Shown: one piece after another, positions 16,834-25,003 of the stretch
Layout of the letters: every line of letters begins with the position of its first letter
Position numbering within the stretch: position 1 is the first letter of the stretch
Assembly: GCA_015058655.1 (NCBI GenBank)
Contig: SVBX01000022.1
Location: 1 to 55,397, forward strand
From: Pseudoselenomonas ruminantium
GTDB lineage: Bacteria; Bacillota; Negativicutes; Selenomonadales; Selenomonadaceae
Direction: 5' to 3'
DNA length: 55,397 nucleotides
The notes under the pieces: generated by a model
Seen by the model: the letters and a program-made list of their open reading frames with translations, nothing else
What the model was told of the DNA's origin: nothing
Databases searched by the model: none
Made by a program: the position numbers and the translations under genes

Positions 16834-17247
16834 ATGGTAAATGCAGCTGAAGCCTATCGTAGGCAGCAGATTATGACCGCAACGCCGGAAGCGTTGACAC
16901 TTATGCTTTATAATGGGTGCCTGAAGTTCATCAACGAAGGTACCGAGGCAATTGAACACAAGAATTATGAACAGGCCAACACCTCGCTGCAGAAAGCGCA
17001 GAATATCATCTCCGAGTTCCGCATCACTCTGAACATGGATTACGAGATATCTCATCAACTTATGCCCCTGTACAACTACTGCTATGACCGTCTGGTAGAG
17101 GGCAACCTCAAGAATGACACCAAGCAGATAGGGGAGGCCAAGGATATCATCACAGAGCTGCGGGATGCCTGGGCACAGGCCATGAAGAAAGCTCGTCAGG
17201 AAAAGAAGCCCCAGATGGCAGCAGGAGGCGGGGGCTATGTCGGCTGA
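16834..17247 (+). CDS. fliS: Flagellin export chaperone FliS
   Basis: A 137-residue four-helix chaperone that binds the C-terminus of flagellin and prevents its premature polymerisation. The start shows the family pattern AAEAYRRQQIMTATPEALTLMLYNGCLKFI and the middle QLMPLYNYCYDRLVEGNLK. An R1 repeat separates it from fliD. The stop overlaps the fliT-like start by 11 nt, so the two are probably co-translated. GGGGAGGA precedes the ATG. Confidence 0.95.
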   Translation: MVNAAEAYRRQQIMTATPEALTLMLYNGCLKFINEGTEAIEHKNYEQANTSLQKAQNIISEFRITLNMDYEISHQLMPLYNYCYDRLVEGNLKNDTKQIGEAKDIITELRDAWAQAMKKARQEKKPQMAAGGGGYVG

Positions 17248-17590
17248 GCTGGAAGCACAGGCAAAGAAGGATTGGGAACTGTACAGGGTGCTGACCCATG
17301 AGCTAATCAAGTTCATGGACAAGCAGGACATAGACGAGTTCCTCCAGCTAGTAGACCAGCGTGGAGTGCTGGTAGACCGCATGAAGGAAAATCCAGCCTG
17401 CGAAGAGTACCGTGCCACCCCAGAGTGCCAGGCCCTTATCGAAGAGGTTGTCCCCCTCGACCGGCAGATCATGTACAAGGCCCAGTCCTGGCTCAACAAG
17501 AGCCGCCGCCAGAACGCCGCTGTCCGCTCCTACGATCTGACGGCTCCGAAGTTCGGTGCGGTGGGGAATATACTGAACAAGAAGATGTAA
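17237..17590 (+). CDS. fliT: FliT-like flagellar chaperone
   Basis: A 117-residue helical protein overlapping the end of fliS, exactly where FliT lies in many flagellated bacteria. FliT chaperones the cap protein FliD. The pattern WELYRVLTHELIKFMDKQDIDEFLQLVDQRGVLVDRM is typical of FliT-type proteins, with a Q/R-rich tail. Sequence is poorly conserved in this family, so the assignment rests on position, size and helix pattern. GGAGG lies upstream within fliS. Confidence 0.75.
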   Translation: MSAELEAQAKKDWELYRVLTHELIKFMDKQDIDEFLQLVDQRGVLVDRMKENPACEEYRATPECQALIEEVVPLDRQIMYKAQSWLNKSRRQNAAVRSYDLTAPKFGAVGNILNKKM

Positions 17591-17595
17591 GACAA

Positions 17596-17730
17596 AGCCT
17601 TCCCCTTGAGGGGAAGGTGGCAGCCCAAGGGGCTGACGGATGAGGTGGGATTTTTCTTATGTTGCATAATGACATAAGAATGGCTTCACCTCATCCCTCC
17701 CTGTGGGTAACCATCTCTTCACGGGATGGC
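17596..17730. repeat. R1 palindromic repeat with degenerate partner
   Basis: A good R1 unit at 17596-17648 (AGCCTTCCCC hairpin, CAGCCCAAGGGGCTG, ACGGATGAGGTG) faces a decayed inverted partner at about 17685-17730 that begins CACCTCATCC. Together they may terminate the fliS-fliT transcript. Confidence 0.75.
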
Positions 17731-17764
17731 AATAAAAAAATCTAAAAAACTTTAAAAAAACACT

Positions 17765-17791
17765 TAAGTAAATCGGAAAACCTCCGATAAT
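17765..17791 (+). promoter_or_regulatory. Sigma-28 (SigD/FliA) type promoter of fliC
   Basis: TAAG (17765-17768), 15 nt, then CCGATAAT (17784-17791), a close match to the flagellar sigma consensus TAAA-N15-(G)CCGATAA. It stands before flagellin, the standard late-class gene, and implies a 5' leader of about 160 nt. Confidence 0.75.
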
Positions 17792-17890
17792 ATAAGTGTA
17801 AGGCCAAGGTAATAAACCTAACACAAAAGGGAACGGGTAAGCTAGCAACCTCTACCTGCTGTGCGCATGGTTTATTATATAAGATTTTGG

Positions 17891-17947
17891 CAATGACGGT
17901 CACGGATGGCCGTTTGCAGATAATTTATTTTCACACAATCAGGGAGG
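17891..17947 (+). promoter_or_regulatory. Two CsrA-binding site candidates in the fliC leader
   Basis: Site 1, CACGGATG (17901-17908), lies in the loop of a hairpin (ACGG 17896-17899 with CCGT 17910-17913), the preferred presentation of the CsrA core GGA. Site 2, CAGGGAGG (17940-17947), is the Shine-Dalgarno region of fliC. Both fit CANGGANG. The spacing of an upstream hairpin site and a ribosome-site copy parallels Bacillus hag. fliW and csrA lie 4 kb upstream. Confidence 0.65.
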
Positions 17948-17955
17948 AAAATATC

Positions 17956-19323
17956 ATGGCAATGGTAGTAAAGAACAACATGTCGGCAATCAATACTCTG
18001 AACACCTTGAACCAGAACAGCTCGGCTCTGTCCAAGAGCCTGGCTAAGGTTTCTTCCGGCATGAAGATTAATGGCGCAGCTGACGATGCATCCGGGTACG
18101 CAATATCCGAGCGCATGAGAGTCCAGATCCGCGGTTTGGACCAGGCTAACGCCAACACCCAGAACGGCAGTTCTATGATGAAGACCGCTGAAGGTGCTGT
18201 AAGCTCCACTGTTGACATCCTCAAGACATTGAAGGAAAAAGTCATCAGCGCAGCCAACGATGATAAGACCGATGCTGACCGTGCAGCTATCCAGAAAGAG
18301 CTTGACCAGTCCATCGACCAGATCAACGACAACGCAAACATCACTTACAACGGCAAGTACCTCGTTGATGGTTCCCACAATGCTTCCGTAAAGGCCACCA
18401 CGACGGCCATGACGAATCAGGCGTTGAATACGGCCACCGATGGTACGACCGCGTTCACGGCGATGTTGGATCGCAATGGCAATAGCTTGAACATCCAGTC
18501 TCTTGACAGAGTCACGATTTCCTTCGTGCATCAGGGCGCTACCTATGTGACCAGCAAGCAGGTCTGTGAGATGAGTTCTGCTAACCTTAGTGGGCTGATC
18601 ACGATGGCTAATAGCCATTTCGCATCCTCCGTGAATGCGGATGGCAAAGTGAATAGTACGACTGGCAAATCAGCGGTGTTCTCTACGACTATTGAAAATA
18701 CCAGCTTTATCGGTAATGATATTGCCGGTGATACCGTGAAGACGGCTGATGGTCAGAATGCTTTGACCATTCATGCACAAGGCACTGGTGTCAGCAACCA
18801 GATTTCCGGCTTAAGCATCTCCGTGTCCAACACGAAGGGGCAGATTCAGAAGAGCATCAACGCTGTGCTGGATAACTTCAGCGAGTCCATTCGTGCTCAG
18901 AACAAGTCTGAGGACAACCAGATTACCCTGCAGGTCGGCACTAAGTCCAACCAGAGCATCCGCGTCGGTCTCACCGATATGCGTGCTGAGGCTCTCGGCC
19001 TTGCCAGCTCCACTGGTAAGACCCTGCAGATTGGCAACCAGCAGCAGGCCAATGCAGCCATCAGCGTTCTTGACAATGCCGTCCAGAAGGCTCTGGATCA
19101 GCAGACCACCATCGGTGCTATCCAGTCTCGTCTGGAATACACCAGCAGCAACTTGACGACTTCCAGCCAGAACGTCCAGGCTTCCGAGTCCACGATTCGC
19201 GATGCCGACATGGCAAAGGAAATGACCAACTACACGAAGAACAACGTTCTTCTGCAGGCAGCTCAGTCCATGCTGGCTCAGGCAAACCAGAGCAGTTCCT
19301 CTGTTCTGTCCCTGCTCCAGTAA
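17956..19323 (+). CDS. fliC: Flagellin
   Basis: A 455-residue filament subunit. Conserved N-terminal D0/D1 (VKNNMSAINTLNTLNQNSS, then DDASGYAISERMRVQIRGL) and C-terminal D1/D0 (QSRLEYTSSNLTTSSQNVQASESTIRDADMAKEM, ending MLAQANQSSSSVLSLLQ) are both intact. The central region, about residues 140-310, is serine/threonine-rich and is the likely exposed, glycosylated part. An unusual feature is a single cysteine, Cys204, in the exposed region; most flagellins have none. Regulation: sigma-28 promoter, CsrA sites over the ribosome site, and a strong terminator after the gene. ATG 17956 follows AGGGAGGA; longer frames upstream have no ribosome site. The neighbouring glycosyltransferase block starts 120 nt downstream. 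Confidence 0.97.
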   Translation: MAMVVKNNMSAINTLNTLNQNSSALSKSLAKVSSGMKINGAADDASGYAISERMRVQIRGLDQANANTQNGSSMMKTAEGAVSSTVDILKTLKEKVISAANDDKTDADRAAIQKELDQSIDQINDNANITYNGKYLVDGSHNASVKATTTAMTNQALNTATDGTTAFTAMLDRNGNSLNIQSLDRVTISFVHQGATYVTSKQVCEMSSANLSGLITMANSHFASSVNADGKVNSTTGKSAVFSTTIENTSFIGNDIAGDTVKTADGQNALTIHAQGTGVSNQISGLSISVSNTKGQIQKSINAVLDNFSESIRAQNKSEDNQITLQVGTKSNQSIRVGLTDMRAEALGLASSTGKTLQIGNQQQANAAISVLDNAVQKALDQQTTIGAIQSRLEYTSSNLTTSSQNVQASESTIRDADMAKEMTNYTKNNVLLQAAQSMLAQANQSSSSVLSLLQ

Positions 19324-19375
19324 AACTGGGTGGCAAAGGTCTTTCAGACCAGACAGGTTCACTATTAACCATGAG

Positions 19376-19404
19376 AACCCTCCCCTTCGGGGGAGGGTTT
19401 TTTA
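19376..19404 (+). terminator. Rho-independent terminator of fliC
   Basis: AACCCTCCCC, loop TTCG, GGGGAGGGTT, then TTTT: a perfect tetraloop stem that isolates flagellin from the glycosyltransferase genes. Confidence 0.95.
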
Positions 19405-19442
19405 TTGCTTGTGTCGAACTATGATGCATGGAGGTGTGACCC

Positions 19443-22415
19443 ATGCGTATTTCAGCCTGCTATATAGTAAAGGACGAAGCAGAGGAATTGCGGCGCAGTT
19501 TGGAGGGGGTAAAGGGCCAGGCGGACGAGATCATTGTGGTGCAGACGGTGGAGTCTCAGGCGGTGCATCAGGCAGCGGAGCAGGCAGGGGCGCGGCTCTT
19601 TTATTTTGCCTGGCAGGATGATTTCGCCGCTGCCAGGAATTTCGCTCTGGCTCAGGCCACAGGGGACTGGCTCCTGCTGCTGGATGCGGACGAGTATTTC
19701 ACGAAAGAGACAGCGGGCAATCTGCGCAGGGTAGCAGAGGCGCACGGGGATGTGGAGGGGCTGCTGGTCCCTTTGACGAATCTGGGGCAGCAGGGGGAGG
19801 ATTTGCTGACCGCCCCTGTCCTGCGGCTGGCACGCCGTCAGCCGGGACTGGCCTATGTGGGGCGCATACATGAGGAACTGCTAGTGAGGGGCAAAACACT
19901 GGACGATGTACGGCTCCTGAAGGAGGAGGAACTGCATATCCTGCATACGGGTTACCGTCCGGAGGTGAATAAGTCGAAGGCGGAGCGAAATCTGCGCCTG
20001 CTGCGGCAGGAACTGAGGGAGCGACAGGCAAGGGGGGAGATGGCAGGCAGTCTCTATATGTACCTGGCGGAGGCATGCTACGGGCTGGGACAGGCGCGGG
20101 AGGCGGAGCACTGGGCCAGGCAGGATATAGCCCAGGGCAGAAGACAGGTGCTCTACGCCAGCCGTTCCCATCATATCCTGCTGGCCCTGCTGGCCAGGCA
20201 AGCCCGCCCGGAGGACAGGCTGCAGGCAGCGGAGCGGGCTGTGCAGGATTTTCCAGAGCTGGCCGAGTTCCGGGCGGAACTGGCGGCAGCCCGGGCAGCC
20301 TGGGGAGATTTCGCGGGAGCAGTTGCAGATCTAGTACAAGCCATGGAGCTGGCCGGAAGACCTGCCGGTTTTGAGCCTCAGCAGTTCGGGCCAGCAGATG
20401 CAGAGCAGGCCAAAGGGCAACTGCAGGCCTGGCGTGACATGGCTGCAGAAGCGGAAAAGCTGAAACTTTCCGTCTGCATGATTATGAAGGACGAGGCTCA
20501 GGAACTGCCCGTTTGGCTGGCTAATGCGCAGGCTTATGCCCAAAATAAGGAAATAATCGTCGTAGATACAGGCTCTAGGGACAACAGCCGCGAGATGGCA
20601 GCTCGAGCGGGGGTGCGGCTCTATGATTTCCCCTGGCAGGATGATTTTGCCGCCGCCAAGAATTTTGCCTTGGAGCAAGCCGTTTCTGCTACGGATGTAG
20701 TAATATCGCAAAACCCAAGTCCGCCCCCCAGGGGGGCGGGGGACCGCGTAAGCGGTGGTGGGGGGACATCAGCTGTGCCTCACGGCCAAAGATGGCTCAT
20801 CTTCCTTGACGCAGATGAAACCTTCTACCACCCGGAAGGGGTGCGGGGCTTGCTACTGCAAGCCATCCGGCGGCATCCTGAAGCTGAGGGATTTCAAGTG
20901 CTGATGTGCCATGTAGATACGGATGCGGCAGACCTGCCCATTGGCAGCGAGTCAGTTATCCGCATTCTCAGGCAGCAGCAGGGTCTCCGCTACCGGGGCA
21001 GGGTGCATGAAGTGCCTACGGCAGCGGGCAGGACGCTGGCAGAGCTGCCCCTGGCAGAGGGAATGCTGCTGCGACATACAGGCTACGCATCAGCTAAGAT
21101 GCGTGCCAAGGCAGAGCGGAACCTGCGCCTCCTGCAGCAGGCTATAGAAGCAGAAGGGGAGCAGCCGCAACAGTACCGCTATCTGGCGGATTGCTGCTAT
21201 GCCCTGGAGGAGTATGAACTGGCACTGCACTATGCCCGGCTGGGGCTGGGGTGCGGCTGGGTGGGGCTGGATGGGAACAGATCCCTTTACGGTCTGCGGC
21301 TGCACTGCTTGGAGAAGCTGCAGCGACCCTTGCAGGAGCAACTGCAGGCAGCGGTGGCAGGGATGGACGCTTTCCCCCAGGCAGCAGAGTTCCGGGTTGC
21401 CAGGGGTTGGCTGCTGCTCCGTCTGGGGCGCATGGCCGAGGCTCGGGAGACATTTTCCCACTGCGAAAGTATTGGCAGGGACATGGGACAGGCAGACACA
21501 TTCCAAGGCAGCGATGCCTGTCATTTGCAGGCGGGGCTGGGACTGATTGCCTTGCGACAGGGAAGATTAGAAGAAGCTGCTTTCCGTCTGCAGGAGGCGC
21601 TGGCCCTTGACCCATATGACACTCTGGTGCTGGAGCTTTCCTCAGAGGTCTGGCAGGACCCAAAGCAATGGACAGATGGGCTGCGTCCATATTATGCAGG
21701 CCGGGCAGCGGAGCTTTTCCTGCCCCATCTCTACCGCTGGTCTGCTTCCCAGGGACGCCTGGGAATGGTACTGCATCTGCAGGAGATGATGCTGGCAGAG
21801 GGCAAAAGCGTGCCGGAGGCAGGTCTTTGCCATGATTTTGCGCAACAGAAGCCGGGAGCGGGAGAAGGTCTCTTTTGGCAGGCAGCCAGGGATATGCAGG
21901 ATCTCTTTGTGGCCTGCCTGCATCTGGCACTGCCAGATGCTCGGGATTTCCTGCCTAGGGAAGCTCTGGAACTACTGCCGGCTTCCCTGCAGCAGATTGC
22001 AGACTGCTGGCAGGCAGGGAAAGCAGCGCCTGCCGAGGCAGAGACGGGTTATGAGACAGGAGCGGGCATCCTGCTGGCCAGGGAAGCGAAAGACTTGTAT
22101 GAGCGCTATGCCCTGCTGGGGCAGGCACAAAGTCCCGCCTGTCAGCGCCGCCTGGCAGATGCTTTTTTTACCCGGGAAGCCTGGGCAGCAGCCTTGGCTC
22201 TGTACCAATGCCTGCCAGAGCAGGAGGTGGGCGATGGAGCCAGCTTCTGGCATCATCTGGGCATTGTATTCTACAGGCTGGGTGATTATGCAGTGGCCGG
22301 GGAATGCCTGCAGAGAGCCATAGAGTCAGGCTGCCGGGAGCGGGATACGGAGGCATTTATAGAATGGAGTCGGTCGCGTTTGCAGCAGACTGCGGGAAAG
22401 GAAGATAAGCCTTGA
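19443..22415 (+). CDS. Double-domain GT2 glycosyltransferase with TPR-like regions
   Basis: A 990-residue cytoplasmic protein with two GT2 (GT-A) domains separated and followed by helical, TPR-like sections. Domain 1 starts at residue 1 (ISACYIVKDEAEE) and has the metal-binding DAD at 81-83. Its nucleotide-binding strand reads EIIVVQTVES where the other copies read EIIVVDTGS, so this domain has lost the usual Asp and may be inactive or altered. Domain 2 starts near residue 342 (LSVCMIMKDEAQE), keeps EIIVVDTGS, and has DAD at 456-458. An R2 repeat is inserted in frame between its helix and DAD strand. GGAGGTG precedes the ATG. The next gene overlaps by 4 nt. Likely role: a flagellin or surface protein glycosyltransferase; donor and acceptor are unknown. 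Confidence 0.85.
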   Translation: MRISACYIVKDEAEELRRSLEGVKGQADEIIVVQTVESQAVHQAAEQAGARLFYFAWQDDFAAARNFALAQATGDWLLLLDADEYFTKETAGNLRRVAEAHGDVEGLLVPLTNLGQQGEDLLTAPVLRLARRQPGLAYVGRIHEELLVRGKTLDDVRLLKEEELHILHTGYRPEVNKSKAERNLRLLRQELRERQARGEMAGSLYMYLAEACYGLGQAREAEHWARQDIAQGRRQVLYASRSHHILLALLARQARPEDRLQAAERAVQDFPELAEFRAELAAARAAWGDFAGAVADLVQAMELAGRPAGFEPQQFGPADAEQAKGQLQAWRDMAAEAEKLKLSVCMIMKDEAQELPVWLANAQAYAQNKEIIVVDTGSRDNSREMAARAGVRLYDFPWQDDFAAAKNFALEQAVSATDVVISQNPSPPPRGAGDRVSGGGGTSAVPHGQRWLIFLDADETFYHPEGVRGLLLQAIRRHPEAEGFQVLMCHVDTDAADLPIGSESVIRILRQQQGLRYRGRVHEVPTAAGRTLAELPLAEGMLLRHTGYASAKMRAKAERNLRLLQQAIEAEGEQPQQYRYLADCCYALEEYELALHYARLGLGCGWVGLDGNRSLYGLRLHCLEKLQRPLQEQLQAAVAGMDAFPQAAEFRVARGWLLLRLGRMAEARETFSHCESIGRDMGQADTFQGSDACHLQAGLGLIALRQGRLEEAAFRLQEALALDPYDTLVLELSSEVWQDPKQWTDGLRPYYAGRAAELFLPHLYRWSASQGRLGMVLHLQEMMLAEGKSVPEAGLCHDFAQQKPGAGEGLFWQAARDMQDLFVACLHLALPDARDFLPREALELLPASLQQIADCWQAGKAAPAEAETGYETGAGILLAREAKDLYERYALLGQAQSPACQRRLADAFFTREAWAAALALYQCLPEQEVGDGASFWHHLGIVFYRLGDYAVAGECLQRAIESGCRERDTEAFIEWSRSRLQQTAGKEDKP
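20717..20767. repeat. R2 palindromic repeat inside a glycosyltransferase gene
   Basis: CCGCCCCCC/GGGGGGCGG hairpin, then GGGACCGCGTAAGCGGTGG and GGGGGG, an R2 unit lying wholly within coding sequence. It is translated as a proline/glycine-rich linker (PSPPPRGAGDRVSGGGG) and leaves the frame open. Confidence 0.85.
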
Positions 22416-25003
22416 AAAAACTGCAAATTTCTGCTTGTGCCATTATGAAGGATGAAGAGAGGCATATTGGACGCTGGCTGGCATGTGTGCGGCAGTTTGC
22501 GGACGAGATCATCGTGGTGGATACAGGCTCGGTGGACAGGACAGCAGAGCTGGCGGTTGCTGGTGGCGCGCAGGTATATAAATTCCCTTGGCAGGATGAT
22601 TTTTCTGCCGCGAAGAATTTCGCCCTGGATAAGGCCCGTGGTCATTGGGTGGCGTTTCTGGATGCGGACGAGTATTTCCCTCCAGAGTCCCTTGACAAGG
22701 TGCGTCCCTTGCTGGAGCGGCTGGAGCCGGATTTCAAGGTGGCAGGAGTTCTGTGCCGCTGGGTGAATTTCGATGAGGATGAGGGCATGGAACTGCAGGG
22801 CGCAGATGTGCAGCTGCGACTCTTCCGCAATCTCCGCAGTCTGCGCTACCGGGGCAGGATTCACGAGGCCCTGGCCGTGCCGCCCCGCTATCGGGTGGTG
22901 GCCACGGAGGAGGTGGAGATTCATCATACAGGCTATTCCAAGTCCCTTATCAGGGGGAAGCTGGAGCGCAATCGCAGGCTTATCCTGCAGCAGCTTGCCG
23001 CTGAGGGCAGAGAGCCGACCATTGCCGAGCAGTCCAATCTGTTGGACTGTGCTTATGGTCTGGGGGAGATGGAGGAAGTCTGCCGCCTGGCCCAGGCCCT
23101 GATTGCCGCTCCCGGTCGCAGGGATAGTTTGCAGTCCTCGGCTCTGGCGGGGGCATATCGGGAGTATTTCAGTGCTTTGGTGGAACTGGGAGCCTCCCGG
23201 GCAGAGATCGAGGCGGTCATAGCCAGGGCGGAGCATGAATTCCCCCAGCTGCCGGACTTCCCCCTGATGCTGGGGACATACTATACCGAGCAGGGGGAGA
23301 AGGAGGCGGCTCTCCGCAAGCTGCAGCAGGGGCTGAAGCTTTACGAGTCTGCCAGCAGGGCAGCTGATGCGGCAGACCTGAACAGTCTCAGCGCCAATGC
23401 GGAGGCCATGGTGCAGCGGGCGCGGGAATGTATGGCTCTGCTGGAGAAGTCAGATGTATTTATATCTGCCTGTGCCATTATGAAGGATGAGGAGGAGAAT
23501 TTGCCATCCTGGCTGGAGTCGGTGCGCTCCTTTGCAGATGAGATCATCGTGGTGGATACGGGTTCTTCCGACAGGACTAAGAAACTGGCTGCGGCGGGAG
23601 GGGCCAGGGTGCTGGATTTTGCCTGGCAGGATGATTTTGGGGCGGCGAAGAACTTTGCCATAGATAAGGCAGGGGGACGCTGGATTGCCTTTCTGGACGC
23701 GGATGAGACGTTCTCTGTGTCCTCGCGGCATGAGGTGCGTCCTCTGCTGGAGCGGCTGGACAGCAAGAGCGGCATCAGGGGCGTGGCTTGCAGAATGGTG
23801 AATATCGACCGGGATGACCACAATCGCTACATGACGGAGAAATTAAAGGTGCGCATCTTCCGCAAGCTGCCGAGTATCAGATATGTGGGCCGTATCCATG
23901 AGACACTGGAGGGGCTGCCGGACAGCTGCCTGTATCAGGCAGAGGGGCTGCTGCTTTACCATACGGGCTATTCCTCCAGCCTGGTCCGGCAGAAGCTGGA
24001 GCGCAATCTCGCCCTGCTGCAGCGGCAGGCAGCCAGGGAGGGAAGCGTGGCGCCTGAGGACTACCACTACTACATGGATTGCTATTATGGCCTGTATGAT
24101 TATCCTCAGGCTATGGCCTGGGCACGGAAGGTCATAGAAGATAGCCGTCAATCCCGACTGCTGCAAGAGGAAGCCTGGGAAACCTATCTCAGCTCCTTGG
24201 TACGGGGGGCTTATCCTTTAGATCGTACGCTGGCTGCTTTCGAGGAGGCCCGCAGGGCTTGCCCCGATATGCCCCGGTTTACCCTGATGCAGGGACTGTA
24301 TCTTTTTAGCCAGAAGGACTATCTGCAGGCAGAGGCGCTGCTGCGGCAGGGGCTGGCCGCCCCTGCTCAGGGAGAGGGCCGTGACATACGACGCCTGCAG
24401 CCCCATGCCCTGTCCAAGCTGGCAGAACTGGCTCTCTGGCAGGGGCGTTCCAGTGAAGCTGCCGAGGGTTGCATAGAAGCTTTGCAGATCAATCCCTATC
24501 TGGCAGGCACGGTGCGTCTGCTGGCGGAGGCCATGCAGCAGTCTGGTCTAGGGGATGCCGATATCATAGAGATCCTTTCCAAACTGTACGAGAAGGAAGA
24601 TGAGCCTTTCCTGGCCGAGACATTGCGCCCTTTGGGAGGGAAACTGGCCATTTTTTACGCGCGCCGGACGGGAGAGCCTCAGGACAGCGAGACAAGCTAC
24701 TCACTGGCGGGACAATGGGGGGCGGCAACGGAGAAACTGACACGTAGACTGTCCCTGCTCACGTTGCTCGCTGCCTGGCAGGCGAAGGCAGTGGATGACA
24801 GTACCCTGCAAGAGAAACTGGGGCAGCTGATGGCTCCTGCCTGGCAGGAGGCGTGGCAGTCCTATCGTGCCACTCCGGGGCAGATTGCCGCTGACTGGCG
24901 GATCAGGGTGTGGCAGCGGTTGGATAAGCAGGCGCGAAGCATCAACCGCGAGAAAGGGCGTGGTAGTTATGGCGGGGATAGCGCGTTTTTCTCCGGTAGT
25001 TAA
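22412..25003 (+). CDS. Double-domain GT2 glycosyltransferase with TPR-like regions (paralogue)
   Basis: An 863-residue paralogue of the preceding gene. Domain 1 starts at residue 6 (ISACAIMKDEERH) and has VVDTGSVDRT and DAD at 84-86. Domain 2 starts near residue 349 (ISACAIMKDEEEN) and has VVDTGSSDRT and DAD at 429-431. Both domains share the block WQDDF-AAKNFA and so look active. Helical repeat regions follow each, with tail sequences resembling TPRs (HALSKLAELALWQGRSSEAAEG). The TTG start at 22412 overlaps the previous stop (TTGA), with GAAAGGAAG upstream, so the two are translationally coupled. Related multi-domain GT2-TPR proteins in Firmicutes are linked to glycopeptide or flagellin modification, but the sugar is unknown. 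Confidence 0.88.
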   Translation: MKKLQISACAIMKDEERHIGRWLACVRQFADEIIVVDTGSVDRTAELAVAGGAQVYKFPWQDDFSAAKNFALDKARGHWVAFLDADEYFPPESLDKVRPLLERLEPDFKVAGVLCRWVNFDEDEGMELQGADVQLRLFRNLRSLRYRGRIHEALAVPPRYRVVATEEVEIHHTGYSKSLIRGKLERNRRLILQQLAAEGREPTIAEQSNLLDCAYGLGEMEEVCRLAQALIAAPGRRDSLQSSALAGAYREYFSALVELGASRAEIEAVIARAEHEFPQLPDFPLMLGTYYTEQGEKEAALRKLQQGLKLYESASRAADAADLNSLSANAEAMVQRARECMALLEKSDVFISACAIMKDEEENLPSWLESVRSFADEIIVVDTGSSDRTKKLAAAGGARVLDFAWQDDFGAAKNFAIDKAGGRWIAFLDADETFSVSSRHEVRPLLERLDSKSGIRGVACRMVNIDRDDHNRYMTEKLKVRIFRKLPSIRYVGRIHETLEGLPDSCLYQAEGLLLYHTGYSSSLVRQKLERNLALLQRQAAREGSVAPEDYHYYMDCYYGLYDYPQAMAWARKVIEDSRQSRLLQEEAWETYLSSLVRGAYPLDRTLAAFEEARRACPDMPRFTLMQGLYLFSQKDYLQAEALLRQGLAAPAQGEGRDIRRLQPHALSKLAELALWQGRSSEAAEGCIEALQINPYLAGTVRLLAEAMQQSGLGDADIIEILSKLYEKEDEPFLAETLRPLGGKLAIFYARRTGEPQDSETSYSLAGQWGAATEKLTRRLSLLTLLAAWQAKAVDDSTLQEKLGQLMAPAWQEAWQSYRATPGQIAADWRIRVWQRLDKQARSINREKGRGSYGGDSAFFSGS

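Noticed and set aside
24867..24968. Upstream extension of the GT41 gene at 24969
   Set aside because: The extension overlaps the preceding GT2 gene by more than 100 nt, has no homologous sequence in the paralogues and no ribosome site.
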